DNA from: Chloroflexota bacterium
GTDB lineage: Bacteria; Chloroflexota; Anaerolineae; Anaerolineales; Anaerolineaceae
Reading direction: 5' to 3'
Assembly: GCA_029561345.1 (NCBI GenBank)
Contig: JAKQJC010000043.1
Span: 1-64,000 of the forward strand
DNA: 64,000 bases
Numbering within the stretch: the first letter of the stretch is position 1; each line of letters starts with the position of its first letter. A program made the translations under genes and the position numbers. The notes below the pieces were generated by a model. It was not told the DNA's origin. It saw only the letters and a program-made list of their open reading frames with translations, and ran no database searches. This document shows, piece after piece, positions 54,515 through 63,772 of the stretch.

Positions 54515-55259
54515 TTTCATAGGATTGGGTCTGATTGTTCTAGCGGCCATTCTGATCATTGTGATGAATATCATCCACCGCAAGCGCCCTTACCGCGGTT
54601 TTCGCCAGGCGCCTGCTTTTAACAAGCTGCGCCAGGCCATTGGGCTGGCCGTCGAAGATGGCTCGCGCGTGCATGTGGCGCTGGGCAACAGCAGCCTGAC
54701 CGGTCAGCAGGGGGCTTCAGGGCTGATGGGGCTGAGTGTTCTTGACCGTATTGCCCAATACGCTTCAATCAGCGATGCTCCGCCCATCGCCACCACTGGT
54801 GAAGGCGCTTTTTCCATCCTCTCGCAGGATACCCTGCGCACCACTTACCGCAATGCCTTTGCCTCTGATCTGTATGACGCCACCCAGGGCCGCATGACCG
54901 GCACCTCGCCGGCCGCCTTTGTCGCCGGAACCCTGCCGGTGATCCAGGAAGAGCAAATTTCCGCCAATATCCTGATGGGGCATTTCGACACCCAGGTGGC
55001 GCTGCTGGCCGACGCCGCCGAGGACCGCAACCAGTTCACCCTGGCGGCTTCCGATTCCCTGCCAGCCCAGGCTGTGCTCTATGCCGCGGCGCGTGAATCG
55101 CTGATTGGCGAAGAGCTCTTCGCCGCTGGCCATTACCTGCAGGTGAGCCCCTTCCACAGCGCCAGCCTGCGGGCGCAGGATATCCTGCGCTGGGGCATTG
55201 CCGCTGCCATTGTGCTCGGCGCGCTCTATAAACTGATCGTCTCGCTGGGTATTCTATGA
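54504..55259 (+). CDS. Membrane protein of the DUF6754 type
   Basis: 251 residues: one N-terminal membrane segment (about 4-23), a soluble domain (about 35-215) and a C-terminal membrane segment (about 225-245). The soluble part contains ALGNSSLTGQQGASGLMGLSVLDRIA and GTSPAAFVAGTLPVIQEEQ, Gly/Ser/Ala-rich stretches with no known active site. I recall similar proteins as a domain of unknown function in Chloroflexota. GTG start at 54504 has GGGAGG nine bases upstream. Overlaps the next gene by four bases. Confidence 0.6.
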   Translation: MTINFIGLGLIVLAAILIIVMNIIHRKRPYRGFRQAPAFNKLRQAIGLAVEDGSRVHVALGNSSLTGQQGASGLMGLSVLDRIAQYASISDAPPIATTGEGAFSILSQDTLRTTYRNAFASDLYDATQGRMTGTSPAAFVAGTLPVIQEEQISANILMGHFDTQVALLADAAEDRNQFTLAASDSLPAQAVLYAAARESLIGEELFAAGHYLQVSPFHSASLRAQDILRWGIAAAIVLGALYKLIVSLGIL

Positions 55260-55867
55260 ACGCTTTTTTGATCACCGCTTTCACCATCCTCATCGGATTG
55301 CTGGTTCTGGCAGGCTATGTGTTCAGCCCAGGGCTGGATGAACCGCTGAAATACCTTCTGAACATGGCGGCCATTTTGACTTCTGTGGCTACCCTGGTGG
55401 GTGTGGCCAACCTGCTCTCTGTGCACCTCAAAAAAATCCGCTCAAAACAGAATGCCCTTTACAGCGTGGTGGTGCTGGCTTCGTTCATTCTCACTATTTT
55501 GCTGGGCCTGCTCTTTGGACCGGCGGCTGCCGACTTCAAAGCCTTTGTCACCAGCATCCAGTTTCCGGTGGAAGCCAGTCTGATGGCTTTGCTGGCGGTG
55601 ACCCTGCCCTTTGCCTTGATCCGCTTTATGCAGCAGCGCCGTAACACCATCATGGCGGTGGCTTTTGGCATCAGCGTGTTGGTGTTTCTCATCACCAGCA
55701 TTGGCTTCTTAACCTCATCCAACATTCCAGTGATCAACGATGTGGTGGCCTTCATCAATCGCCTGCCGCTGGCCGGTGCGCGCGGCCTGTTAATCGGGGT
55801 TGCCCTGGGCAGCCTGACCGCCGGAATCCGCATCTTGCTGGGCGTTGACCGCCCATATAACGGGTAA
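55256..55867 (+). CDS. Polytopic membrane protein of the envelope/ASKHA block
   Basis: 203 residues with about six membrane segments. Positive loops (LKKIRSKQ, FMQQRRN) fit a cytosolic loop topology. No conserved catalytic motif recognised. Start overlaps the preceding gene stop (ATGA) and the next gene begins five bases after the stop, so the block is transcribed and translated as a unit. Confidence 0.65.
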   Translation: MNAFLITAFTILIGLLVLAGYVFSPGLDEPLKYLLNMAAILTSVATLVGVANLLSVHLKKIRSKQNALYSVVVLASFILTILLGLLFGPAAADFKAFVTSIQFPVEASLMALLAVTLPFALIRFMQQRRNTIMAVAFGISVLVFLITSIGFLTSSNIPVINDVVAFINRLPLAGARGLLIGVALGSLTAGIRILLGVDRPYNG

Positions 55868-55872
55868 AGCCT

Positions 55873-58800
55873 ATGGCCGACGTACGCTGTCAGATGTGTG
55901 GAAAAATGAATCCGGCTGGCTCTGAAGTATGCCAGTTCTGTCAGGCGCGCATTACCCCCCTGCGCCTGAATACCGGCAGCCTTTCTCCCGAGGAACCGGA
56001 TCTGCCCGATTGGCTGCGCTCTTTTGGCGATGAAGGCCCAGAAGAAGCTGCGGCTGAAGCTGAACAGACCCAACCGGCGCCGCAGCCTGTGGCCGCCGAA
56101 ACCGAACAAACCCTGCCCACCAGCGCTTCTGCTCCGGCCGAGCCCGGTTCAGAGCCCACCAGCGCCATGCTGCTGCGCAAGAATCTGGTGGGCGAGTGGA
56201 AGGATGTGGAGCCCGAAGCTGCCGCTCCTGAAGAAACCCCCGACTGGATGGCGCGCATTCAAAGCGCTGCCAGCGAACCCGCTGCGCCCCGCGAAGAGGC
56301 TGTGCTCTCACCTGAAGAAATGGACCGCGAGGTGGAAGCCTTTTTGAGCAGCAGCAATGCTGCCATTTTCACCGAAAAAGGCGAAACAGTGCCCAACTGG
56401 CTGCAGGAACTCGGCGGCGAAGCCGCACCCCATCCGGCCAACCAGCCTGAACAGGGCGCTCCTGAAATGCCCAACTGGCTGGCTTTTGAGGAAGATACCA
56501 GCGGTGATGTGCCGGTGCGCCGGGTGACCGGCCGTCTGCGCATGCCCACGGGCGGGCTGCCCCCTCTTGAAGAGCCCAAACCCGTCTCTGAACCCGCTCA
56601 GGCGCCCGCACCTGAACCTGTACCAGCGGCGCCTGTTTCATCCAAACCCGAATTGACAGCCCCGCCAGTCAGACCGGAACTGTCTGCACCGCCGCCTCCC
56701 GCACAAAGCGAGGGTGGGATGCTTGCCTTCATGCAGGCCCAGCCGCCCGCTGAAAGTGCGCCTGAACCGGCCCTGCCTGGCGGCATGCCCGATTGGATGG
56801 CGGAATTGAAGCCCCCGGCTGCTGAAGCTGCGCCAGCTGGCGATGACTGGCTGGCAGGGTTTGGCTCTGCTGCCAGCGAGACCGGGGAAGAAGCTTTGCC
56901 TGCGGCGGATCTGCCCGACTGGATGGCCGAGCTGCGCCCGCCTGAGGCAGATCAGCCCGCTGCCGCCCCGGCTGCTGGCGATGACTGGCTCTCAGCCTTT
57001 GGCGCGCCGGAACCTCCGGCCCCCGCCGAAGTTCAACCTGCTGTTCCGGCTGACACCATGCCCGACTGGATGGCCGAACTGCGCCCGCCTGAAACTGCCC
57101 AACCTGCCGCCCCGGCTGCTGGCGACGACTGGCTCTCAGCCTTTGGCGCGCCGGAAACCCCGGCCCCCGCCGAAGTTCAGCCTGCTGCCCCGGCCGGCGC
57201 CATGCCCGACTGGATGGCCGAGCTGCGCCCGCCTGAGGCAGATCAGCCCGCTGCCGCCCCGGCTGCTGGCGATGACTGGCTCTCAGCCTTTGGCGCGCCG
57301 GAACCCCCGGCCCCCGCCGAAGTTCAACCTGCCGCTCCGGCAGGCAGCCTGCCCGACTGGATGGCCGAGCTGCGCCCGCCTGAGGCAGATCAGCCCGCTG
57401 CCGTTCCGGCTGGCAGCCTGCCCGACTGGATGGGACAAATGCAGCCGCCCGCCCCTGCCGGAACCCCGGCTCAACCCCAGGCGGCTGAGTCAGACTGGTT
57501 TTCAGGTTTTGGCGCGCCGCAAACCCCGGTTCCCGCTGAAGCTCAGGCCGGAAATGACTGGCTTTCAGCCTTTGGCGCGCCTGACGCCTCTGGCGTTCCG
57601 GCTGCCCAACCCGCCGAAGAGGTGCCCGATTGGCTGACCTCCCTGCGCCCGCAGCAGGCCGAACCGGCTGCGCCTGAACCGGCCGCCCCGGAGGGGGACG
57701 ATTGGCTTTCCAGTTTCAGCACCTTCTCTGAAAGCAAGGAAACCCCGGCCTTCTCCTTCACCGCGGCCGAACAGCCTGAACCGGGCATGTATTCGCCGCC
57801 CACCACTGCCCCGCTGGGCGAAGAAGAAGAACAGCCTGCTGAACCTGGCATGGAATGGGGGGCGCAGCCCGATTGGCTGGGCGCGCCCATGGGGCAGGCC
57901 GCCGCGCCTGCTGAAGAACAGGCCGCCTGGCTGAGCGATATTCCCTTCACTGCGCCGCAAACAGCTGCCCCGCAGCCCGCGGGTGAAGGATCATCAGCCT
58001 TCATGGAAGGCGAACTGCAAAACTGGCTTTCGGGCATCAATCCGACTGAAGAAATTGAACCGGCTCCGGCCGCTGAAGAACCGGCAGTTGAAGGCTTGAG
58101 CCTTGAACCAGGCGAGCTGCCCATCTGGGTGCAGGCCATGCGCCCGATTGAAACCGCCACTCCGCAGCCGGTGGTCACCAGCGAGGCGGATACCCGCATT
58201 GAAAACAGCGGCCCGCTGGCCGGGTTGAAAGGCGCCATCCCGATCCAAAGCTTTGATCAGGATATCCGCCGCCCGCCCATTTACACCGTCAAACTGCAGG
58301 TGAGCGACGCGCAGCAGAAGCGCATTGAAGCCCTCGAAAGCCTGCTGAAATCCGAAAATCAGGCGGTTGCCCCGGCCCGCAGCAGCGCCTTCAGCCCCCA
58401 GCGCATTTTCCGCTGGGTGGTGACCCTGCTGATCATCCTGGCTGCCTGGCTGCCTGTGTGGTTCAACCCGCGCGTGATGGACTTCCCTGCCACCACCCCG
58501 GCCGTGAGCGAAATGAACACCATCATCAAGGCGCTGCCCGACGGCGCGCCGGTGCTGGTGGCGGTGGATTACGAGCCTGCCCTGGCGGGTGAGATGGAAA
58601 CCGCGGCTTCCAGTGTGCTGGGGCATGTCTTTGCCAAGGGCTCGCCGGTGACCTTCCTCTCAACGGTTCCCTCGGGACCTTTCCTGGCTCAGGATCTGCT
58701 GCATTCGATCAAGATCAACTATCCCGATATAGCTGGCCAGGTGGATAAACTGGCTGCCGACAGCGGCTATCTGCCGGGCGGACCGCTGGCGCTGCGCGCG

Positions 58801-59178
58801 CTGGCTGCAAGCCCCGAATTGAAAAATGCGGTGGCTGTGGTGGTGCTGACCGACGACGCTGACACGGCGCGTTACTGGGTGGAGCAAATTCAACCCGCCC
58901 TGCAAGGCCGGAAACTGCTGATGGTCTCCAGCGCGCAAATTGCCCCCATGCTTCAACCCTATGCTGAAACCGGCCAGATCGACGGCCTGATTTCAGGCAT
59001 CTCAGGCGGCGCCGTTTATGAAAAATTGCGCCTGAAACCGGCCGCAGCCCAGGCCCAGTGGGACGGCTATCAGATTGCGCTCTTCCTGTCCATCCTGCTC
59101 ATCCTCGGCGGCAGCTTCATCAAGTCGCGCGGCGAATCAAAACCATCCATCCCGGCCCGGGACACCAAAGAGGCGTAG
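55873..59178 (+). CDS. Large zinc-ribbon protein with Trp-motif repeats and membrane anchor
   Basis: 1101 residues. Residues 6-24 form a zinc ribbon (CxxC...CQFC). The next 700 residues are disordered, rich in Pro, Ala and Glu, and hold about 22 short motifs of the form PDWL/PDWM/DDWL followed by a hydrophobic residue (for example PDWMAEL, DDWLSAF). A repeated unit of 48-49 codons at 56913-57420 is almost identical in DNA, so it expanded recently. A single membrane segment near 845-865 is followed by an external domain of about 230 residues. Proposed role is a scaffold that binds partners by its Trp motifs; this is an inference. Confidence 0.75.
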   Translation: MADVRCQMCGKMNPAGSEVCQFCQARITPLRLNTGSLSPEEPDLPDWLRSFGDEGPEEAAAEAEQTQPAPQPVAAETEQTLPTSASAPAEPGSEPTSAMLLRKNLVGEWKDVEPEAAAPEETPDWMARIQSAASEPAAPREEAVLSPEEMDREVEAFLSSSNAAIFTEKGETVPNWLQELGGEAAPHPANQPEQGAPEMPNWLAFEEDTSGDVPVRRVTGRLRMPTGGLPPLEEPKPVSEPAQAPAPEPVPAAPVSSKPELTAPPVRPELSAPPPPAQSEGGMLAFMQAQPPAESAPEPALPGGMPDWMAELKPPAAEAAPAGDDWLAGFGSAASETGEEALPAADLPDWMAELRPPEADQPAAAPAAGDDWLSAFGAPEPPAPAEVQPAVPADTMPDWMAELRPPETAQPAAPAAGDDWLSAFGAPETPAPAEVQPAAPAGAMPDWMAELRPPEADQPAAAPAAGDDWLSAFGAPEPPAPAEVQPAAPAGSLPDWMAELRPPEADQPAAVPAGSLPDWMGQMQPPAPAGTPAQPQAAESDWFSGFGAPQTPVPAEAQAGNDWLSAFGAPDASGVPAAQPAEEVPDWLTSLRPQQAEPAAPEPAAPEGDDWLSSFSTFSESKETPAFSFTAAEQPEPGMYSPPTTAPLGEEEEQPAEPGMEWGAQPDWLGAPMGQAAAPAEEQAAWLSDIPFTAPQTAAPQPAGEGSSAFMEGELQNWLSGINPTEEIEPAPAAEEPAVEGLSLEPGELPIWVQAMRPIETATPQPVVTSEADTRIENSGPLAGLKGAIPIQSFDQDIRRPPIYTVKLQVSDAQQKRIEALESLLKSENQAVAPARSSAFSPQRIFRWVVTLLIILAAWLPVWFNPRVMDFPATTPAVSEMNTIIKALPDGAPVLVAVDYEPALAGEMETAASSVLGHVFAKGSPVTFLSTVPSGPFLAQDLLHSIKINYPDIAGQVDKLAADSGYLPGGPLALRALAASPELKNAVAVVVLTDDADTARYWVEQIQPALQGRKLLMVSSAQIAPMLQPYAETGQIDGLISGISGGAVYEKLRLKPAAAQAQWDGYQIALFLSILLILGGSFIKSRGESKPSIPARDTKEA
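56913..57420 (+). repeat. Tandem coding repeats of 144-147 bases
   Basis: The segment starting GCCCGACTGGATGGC recurs at 56913, 57060, 57204, 57351 and 57420, spacings 147, 144, 147 and 69. Units encode PDWMAEL...DDWLSAFGAPE with a Pro/Ala-rich linker. Near identity at DNA level points to recent duplication by slippage or unequal crossover. Confidence 0.8.
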
Positions 59179-59181
59179 ACC

Positions 59182-59886
59182 ATGACGGATATCCTGCTCA
59201 GTATTGTCGGTTTCATACTCACCCTCATGGTTTTGAGCTACCTGGTGAAGGATGACAATGCGCTGTTTCACCTGGCGGCTTACATTTTCGTGGGGGTTTC
59301 AGCCGGGTTTGTCACCCTGCTCATCCTCACCCAGGTGCTCTGGCCGCAGCTTACCCAGCCATTTATCCCGCTGTTTTCCTCGAGTGATCAAATTGATCGG
59401 ATTGGCGTAATTTGGAGCTTGGTGACCATGCTGTTGGGCGCCCTGCTGCTGCTGAAAATTTCGCCCCGCCTGTCGCGCTTTGGCATGATTCCGGTGGCTT
59501 TTCTGGTCGGCGCGGGCGCAGCCATCATCATCGGCGGGGCTGTGTTTGGCACCATTTTGCCCCAAATTCAAGGCGCAGCTGACCTGATGGATTTGAAGGC
59601 GGGCGCCGACCGCGGGGTGAACCCGTTGATACAAATGGTGGATGCCGTCATCCTCATCGGCGGCACCATTTGCACCCTGTTCTACTTCTATTTTGGCGCC
59701 AAACCGCGCCCCAACCAGCCGCCGCAGCGCAGCAAAGTGGTGGAAACACTGGGGACAATCGGGCAGATTTTCGTCGGCATCACCCTGGGCGCGCTGTTTG
59801 CGGGGGTTTTCACCGCCGCCCTGACCGCCCTGGTGGAACGCGGCGCATTTATCTGGAATTTTATCTGGCAGTTGATCGGTGGGTAG
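59182..59886 (+). CDS. Polytopic membrane protein of the envelope/ASKHA block
   Basis: 234 residues with about six membrane segments and short loops, ending in FIWNFIWQLIGG. A Pro/Gln-rich cytosolic loop (RPNQPPQRSK) precedes the last two segments. No active-site motif. Three bases follow the upstream stop. No family recognised with certainty. Confidence 0.65.
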   Translation: MTDILLSIVGFILTLMVLSYLVKDDNALFHLAAYIFVGVSAGFVTLLILTQVLWPQLTQPFIPLFSSSDQIDRIGVIWSLVTMLLGALLLLKISPRLSRFGMIPVAFLVGAGAAIIIGGAVFGTILPQIQGAADLMDLKAGADRGVNPLIQMVDAVILIGGTICTLFYFYFGAKPRPNQPPQRSKVVETLGTIGQIFVGITLGALFAGVFTAALTALVERGAFIWNFIWQLIGG

Positions 59887-59892
59887 CAGCTT

Positions 59893-61644
59893 ATGACGTC
59901 ACTCATTGATTCAGAATCCTTACTCGCAATTGATGTCGGCTCTATCAACACTCGGGCTTTCCTGTTCGATGTGTCAGAGGGGACCTACCATTTCCTTTCG
60001 ATGGGCAGTGCGCCGACCACCATTACCGGCGCCTTCAACGATATATACGAAGGCGTGCACGCGGCGCTGGAACGGCTGCAGGAAATCAGCGGCCGCACCC
60101 TGCTCAACGACCAGGGCCAGGTGATGGGCCCCTCGCTGACGGATGGTTCAGGCGTGGATACGGTGGTGAGCACCTATTCGGTCGGCCCGGTGATCAACAC
60201 CGTGGTGGTGGCGCTGCTTTCTGATGTGTCTATGGAAAGCGCCTACCGCCTGGCCAGTTCGTCCTATGCGGCGGTGGTTGAAACCATCGGCCTGACCGAC
60301 CGGCGCAAGGTTGAAAATCAGATTGATGCCATCCTCAAAGCGCGCCCCGATTTGGTGATTGTGGCTGGCGGCACCGAAAATGGCGCCAGCAAGTCAGTGC
60401 TCAAGCTGCTGGATGTGGTCGGCACGGCCTGCGCCCTGCTGCCGGTGGACGCCCGTCCTCAGGTGCTTTACGGCGGCAACCAGGCTCTGGTGGAAGAGGT
60501 AAAAACCAAGCTGGATGTGCATTCGCGTCTGCATATCTGCCCCAATATCCGCCCCAAATTCAACCAGGAAAACATCAACGGATCCCAGCAGGCCTTTAAC
60601 GAAGCCATTTTTGACATCCGCAACCAGCAGCTCGGCCATCTTGAACGCCTGAGCATGATGGGCGGCGGCCATCTGACCCCCAGCGCCCAGGCCTTTGGCC
60701 GGCTCATCCGTTTCTTAAGCCAGGTCTATAACCCGGGCAAGGGTGTGCTGGGGCTCGATGTGGGCGGCGGGCATACCGTGCTGGCGGCGGCCACCGGCGG
60801 GCGTCTTTCGCTGAATGTGTGCGCCGGCCTGGGCGTGGGTGAAGGCCTGACCAGCCTGATGATGCAGACCCAGCTCACCGATATTTTGCCCTGGCTGCCC
60901 ATTCACATTTCTCCCGAATATGTGCAGGATTACCTGTTTAACAAGTTGAGCAATCCGGCCCTGGTGCCCGCCACACTGGAAGACCTGTCCATCGAGCAGG
61001 CGGTCACCCGTCAGGTGATTCGCATGGCCGTGCGCCAGACCGCCCAGCGCTATCCGGCAGTGGCCAGCACCCTGGCAGCCGGCGCCAGCAACCAGTTTGA
61101 ACCCGTTCTGGCCAGCGGTGCGGCCCTTACCCAGGCCCCCACCCCCGGACAGGCTCTGTTGATGCTGCTGGACGGCCTGCAGCCGGTGGGCACCACCACC
61201 TTTGTGCTCGATCAGAACAACCTGGCCAACGCGCTCGGCGCAGCGGCCGCGGTTAACAGCATTCTGCCGGTGCAGGTGATTGACACCGGCGTGTTCCTCA
61301 ACCTCGGCACGGTCATTTCGCCCATTTCCAGCGCCAAATACGGCAGCACCATTTTGCATGCCCGCGTGGAATTGGAAAACGGCAGCGAAAACCGTGTTGA
61401 AGTGAAACAGGGCTCGCTGATGGTGCTGCCGGTGCCCAATGGGCAGCGCGCCCGCATTCATCTCGATCCGCTGGCGCACACCGATGTGGGCATGAACCGC
61501 AGCGGCCGCGGCGGTGCGGTCAATGTGGTGGGCGGCGTCCTGGGCGTGGTGATTGACGCCCGCGGCCGCCCTCTGGTGCTTCCACCCGATGATGCACGGC
61601 GCCAGGATATGATTAAGAAGTGGCTCTGGCGCCTGGGCGGTTAG
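59893..61644 (+). CDS. ASKHA-fold ATPase of the glutamate mutase L (GlmL/MutL) family
   Basis: 583 residues. Two nucleotide-binding motifs of the actin/Hsp70/sugar-kinase superfamily are visible: LLAIDVGSINTRAFLFDV near residue 10 and GVLGLDVGGGHTVLAAATGG near residue 290; a third, DLVIVAGGTENGASKSVLKLLD, near 155. GlmL proteins are found next to glutamate mutase genes and are thought to help reactivate the cobalamin enzyme, but glmE and glmS are absent here. Instead it lies among membrane proteins, so it probably has another role. It is seven bases after the upstream stop. Confidence 0.75.
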   Translation: MTSLIDSESLLAIDVGSINTRAFLFDVSEGTYHFLSMGSAPTTITGAFNDIYEGVHAALERLQEISGRTLLNDQGQVMGPSLTDGSGVDTVVSTYSVGPVINTVVVALLSDVSMESAYRLASSSYAAVVETIGLTDRRKVENQIDAILKARPDLVIVAGGTENGASKSVLKLLDVVGTACALLPVDARPQVLYGGNQALVEEVKTKLDVHSRLHICPNIRPKFNQENINGSQQAFNEAIFDIRNQQLGHLERLSMMGGGHLTPSAQAFGRLIRFLSQVYNPGKGVLGLDVGGGHTVLAAATGGRLSLNVCAGLGVGEGLTSLMMQTQLTDILPWLPIHISPEYVQDYLFNKLSNPALVPATLEDLSIEQAVTRQVIRMAVRQTAQRYPAVASTLAAGASNQFEPVLASGAALTQAPTPGQALLMLLDGLQPVGTTTFVLDQNNLANALGAAAAVNSILPVQVIDTGVFLNLGTVISPISSAKYGSTILHARVELENGSENRVEVKQGSLMVLPVPNGQRARIHLDPLAHTDVGMNRSGRGGAVNVVGGVLGVVIDARGRPLVLPPDDARRQDMIKKWLWRLGG

Positions 61645-61686
61645 CCCGGCACAGAACTTGCACAGTTTAGATAAAGGTCACAGCTC

Positions 61687-62742
61687 ATGTTATCACGAGT
61701 CTCCCACATCCTTCCCCTCACCACCATCCGGCGGGCGCGCCAGCTTCCGTGCAGCGGAAAGATTTTGGCCCGCAGCGGGCAGAAAATTTCGGCCAATGAT
61801 GTCATTGCGGAAGCCACCCTGCCCTCACGCCACCTGATGCTGGATATTGAGCGCGGCCTGGGTTTACCGGCAGAAAAAGCCGATGAACTGGTGCAGCCCC
61901 AGCCCGGCGACCTGGTTCAGGAAGGCGAAGTGCTGGCCGGGCCGGTGGGCATCATGTCGCGCGTCGTGCGCGCCCCCCAGTCTGGGCGGGTGGTGGCTGT
62001 GCGCGGCGGCCGGCTGCTGCTGGAGTTGGAAACCACCACCATCAACGTCAAAGCCGGTTTTTCCGGCACAGTGGCCGAACTCATCCCCGATCGTGGCGCC
62101 TATATTGAAGCCGTTGGCTCACTGGTGCAGGGTTTTTGGGGCAACGGCCGCATTGATGTGGGCATGATTTTGATGGCGGTGAAGAAACCCGACGAGGAAA
62201 TGACCCCCGACAAGCTGGATGTATCCATGCGCGGGGCTGTGATTGTGTGCGGCAGCTGCAACCGCCCCGAGGTGCTGCAGGCCGCGGCGGATATGAAACT
62301 GCGCGCGTTGATCTTTTCAAGCATCAGCTCAAACCTGGTAGGGGCGGCCATGCAGGCCCCCATGCCGGTGATGGTGCTGGAAGGTTTTGGCAAACTGCCC
62401 TACAGCACCCAGGTGTTCAAGGTGCTGGCCACCAGCGAAAAACGCGAGGGCTCCATCAATACCGCCGGCTGGGACCGCTGGAAAGGCAGCCGCCCGGAAC
62501 TGGTGGTGGGTCTGCCGGTGAGCAACCGCCCGCCCCTGCCGCGCGAACTGGATATCATCGCCCCCGGTCAGACGGTACGAGTCATGCAACCCAACATGAA
62601 AGGCCGCACCGCCACTGTCAGTTCACTGAACCTGGAACCGGTGGTGATGCCCAGCGGCTTGCGCGTGGAGGCGGCTCTGGTAAAATTTGAGAATGGCGAC
62701 GCGGCCACCATTCCGCTGGCCAACCTGGAAGTGATTGGATAA
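61687..62742 (+). CDS. Conserved protein with KOW-like end, unknown function
   Basis: 351 residues, soluble. The N-terminal half has lipoyl/barrel-sandwich-like strands: PGDLVQEGEVLAGP..MSRVVRAP, SGRVVAVRGGRLLLELE, GFSGTVAELIPDRGAYIE; the middle has CGSC (a Cys pair) and a Rossmann-like segment AVIVCGSCN; the end (from about 300) has PGQTVRVMQPNMKGRTATV, a KOW-like motif found in ribosomal and transcription factors. I cannot name its function. Gap of 42 bases after the ASKHA gene. Confidence 0.65.
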   Translation: MLSRVSHILPLTTIRRARQLPCSGKILARSGQKISANDVIAEATLPSRHLMLDIERGLGLPAEKADELVQPQPGDLVQEGEVLAGPVGIMSRVVRAPQSGRVVAVRGGRLLLELETTTINVKAGFSGTVAELIPDRGAYIEAVGSLVQGFWGNGRIDVGMILMAVKKPDEEMTPDKLDVSMRGAVIVCGSCNRPEVLQAAADMKLRALIFSSISSNLVGAAMQAPMPVMVLEGFGKLPYSTQVFKVLATSEKREGSINTAGWDRWKGSRPELVVGLPVSNRPPLPRELDIIAPGQTVRVMQPNMKGRTATVSSLNLEPVVMPSGLRVEAALVKFENGDAATIPLANLEVIG

Positions 62743-62827
62743 AACCGATAAAGTGATGATTCAGCCGGCGCTGAGCATGCTGCTGGCTGAGCAGTTATGA
62801 AAAGATTATTGAACGAGGAGAGACATC

Positions 62828-63466
62828 ATGACCAACAGTGTATTCACAGACGACAACGGCAACAATGACGATTTCGATCTGATCCCTGAAGAAACGCCTT
62901 CTTCAACGCCGCCGCCTTCCAATAACCGAGCGTTCATCATCGCCATTATCGGCCTGGGCGTGCTCTTTGTGCTGGCGGTGCTGGCCTTCATCGGGTATGA
63001 TTTCCTGGTGGCTCGCCCCCAGCGCGCCAGCCGCGAATCCACCATTGCCGCGGTTAATATGTCCAACACTGCCACCGTTTCAGCCCTGACGGCCCAGGCT
63101 GTGGCTGTGGTTCCGCCAACCGCCACCGCCACCTCAGCACCCAAGCTGGCCCCCACCTACACCGCCACCCCCAAGGCCACCAACACCCCTGTGGTTGCCC
63201 AGCCCACCCCCACCAACACGCAGCAGGCGGCTGGCGTTGTGGATCCCCGCACGGCCACCGTCTCGGCTCTGCTGACCCAGGCGGCCGTCGCCAAACTGAC
63301 TGCTACGGTCTCCAGCGGCACTTCAGCCCCGGCTGTGACCTCAACAGCCCTGCCCAACACCGGTTTTGCGGATGAAGTGGGCCTGCCCGGCCTGCTGGGT
63401 GTGGCTGCCCTGCTGGTGGTGGTCATTTTCATTGTGCGCCGCATGCGCACCGCCCCCACTGCCTGA
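62828..63466 (+). CDS. Cell-surface protein with N-terminal anchor and LPNTG-type C-terminus
   Basis: 212 residues. One membrane segment near 37-58, a Thr/Ala/Pro-rich stalk of about 110 residues, then LPNTG near residue 175 followed by a hydrophobic segment and a basic tail (RRMR), the layout of a sortase signal. A protein with two membrane segments would not normally be a sortase substrate unless the first is a cleaved signal. No sortase is in the window. GGAGAG precedes the ATG. Confidence 0.6.
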   Translation: MTNSVFTDDNGNNDDFDLIPEETPSSTPPPSNNRAFIIAIIGLGVLFVLAVLAFIGYDFLVARPQRASRESTIAAVNMSNTATVSALTAQAVAVVPPTATATSAPKLAPTYTATPKATNTPVVAQPTPTNTQQAAGVVDPRTATVSALLTQAAVAKLTATVSSGTSAPAVTSTALPNTGFADEVGLPGLLGVAALLVVVIFIVRRMRTAPTA

Positions 63467-63553
63467 CCTGCCTGCGGCACGCCAAAGGTCATGCTCTCTC
63501 ATCTCCGTTTGTGACGGTTCCCGCCGCAAGATCGACCAATGTCCCAAAACAAC

Positions 63554-63590
63554 AAAAGAGAAGCCATCCAGCGATGCGCTTCTCTTTTTG
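63554..63590. terminator. Bidirectional intrinsic terminator
   Basis: AAAAGAGAAGC (63554-63564) and GCTTCTCTTTT (63578-63588) pair around a GC-containing loop; A-run and T-run flanks make it active in both directions. It ends the transcript from the 54.2-kb block. Confidence 0.8.
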
Positions 63591-63694
63591 ATTTAAAGAT
63601 GCTGCTTTGACCGTATTTTATTAAGACCCCCTGTCCTCCATGCTGGATTCACTTCTTCAGCGGAAGCCAAAAAAGAACACATTTTCTAGATTTG

Positions 63695-63703
63695 TGATAT
63701 CAT
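63695..63703 (+). promoter_or_regulatory. Extended -10 promoter of the last gene
   Basis: TGATATCAT is an extended -10 element; start near 63710 with about 60 bases of leader. The remaining sequence from 63591 to 63694 shows nothing else recognised. Confidence 0.4.
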
Positions 63704-63772
63704 TAAAAGGTCCCATCTTCTCTGGTCATTCTCAAATTTTCTGTCTGCCGCGGCAGAGAAAGGCTGGCAACC

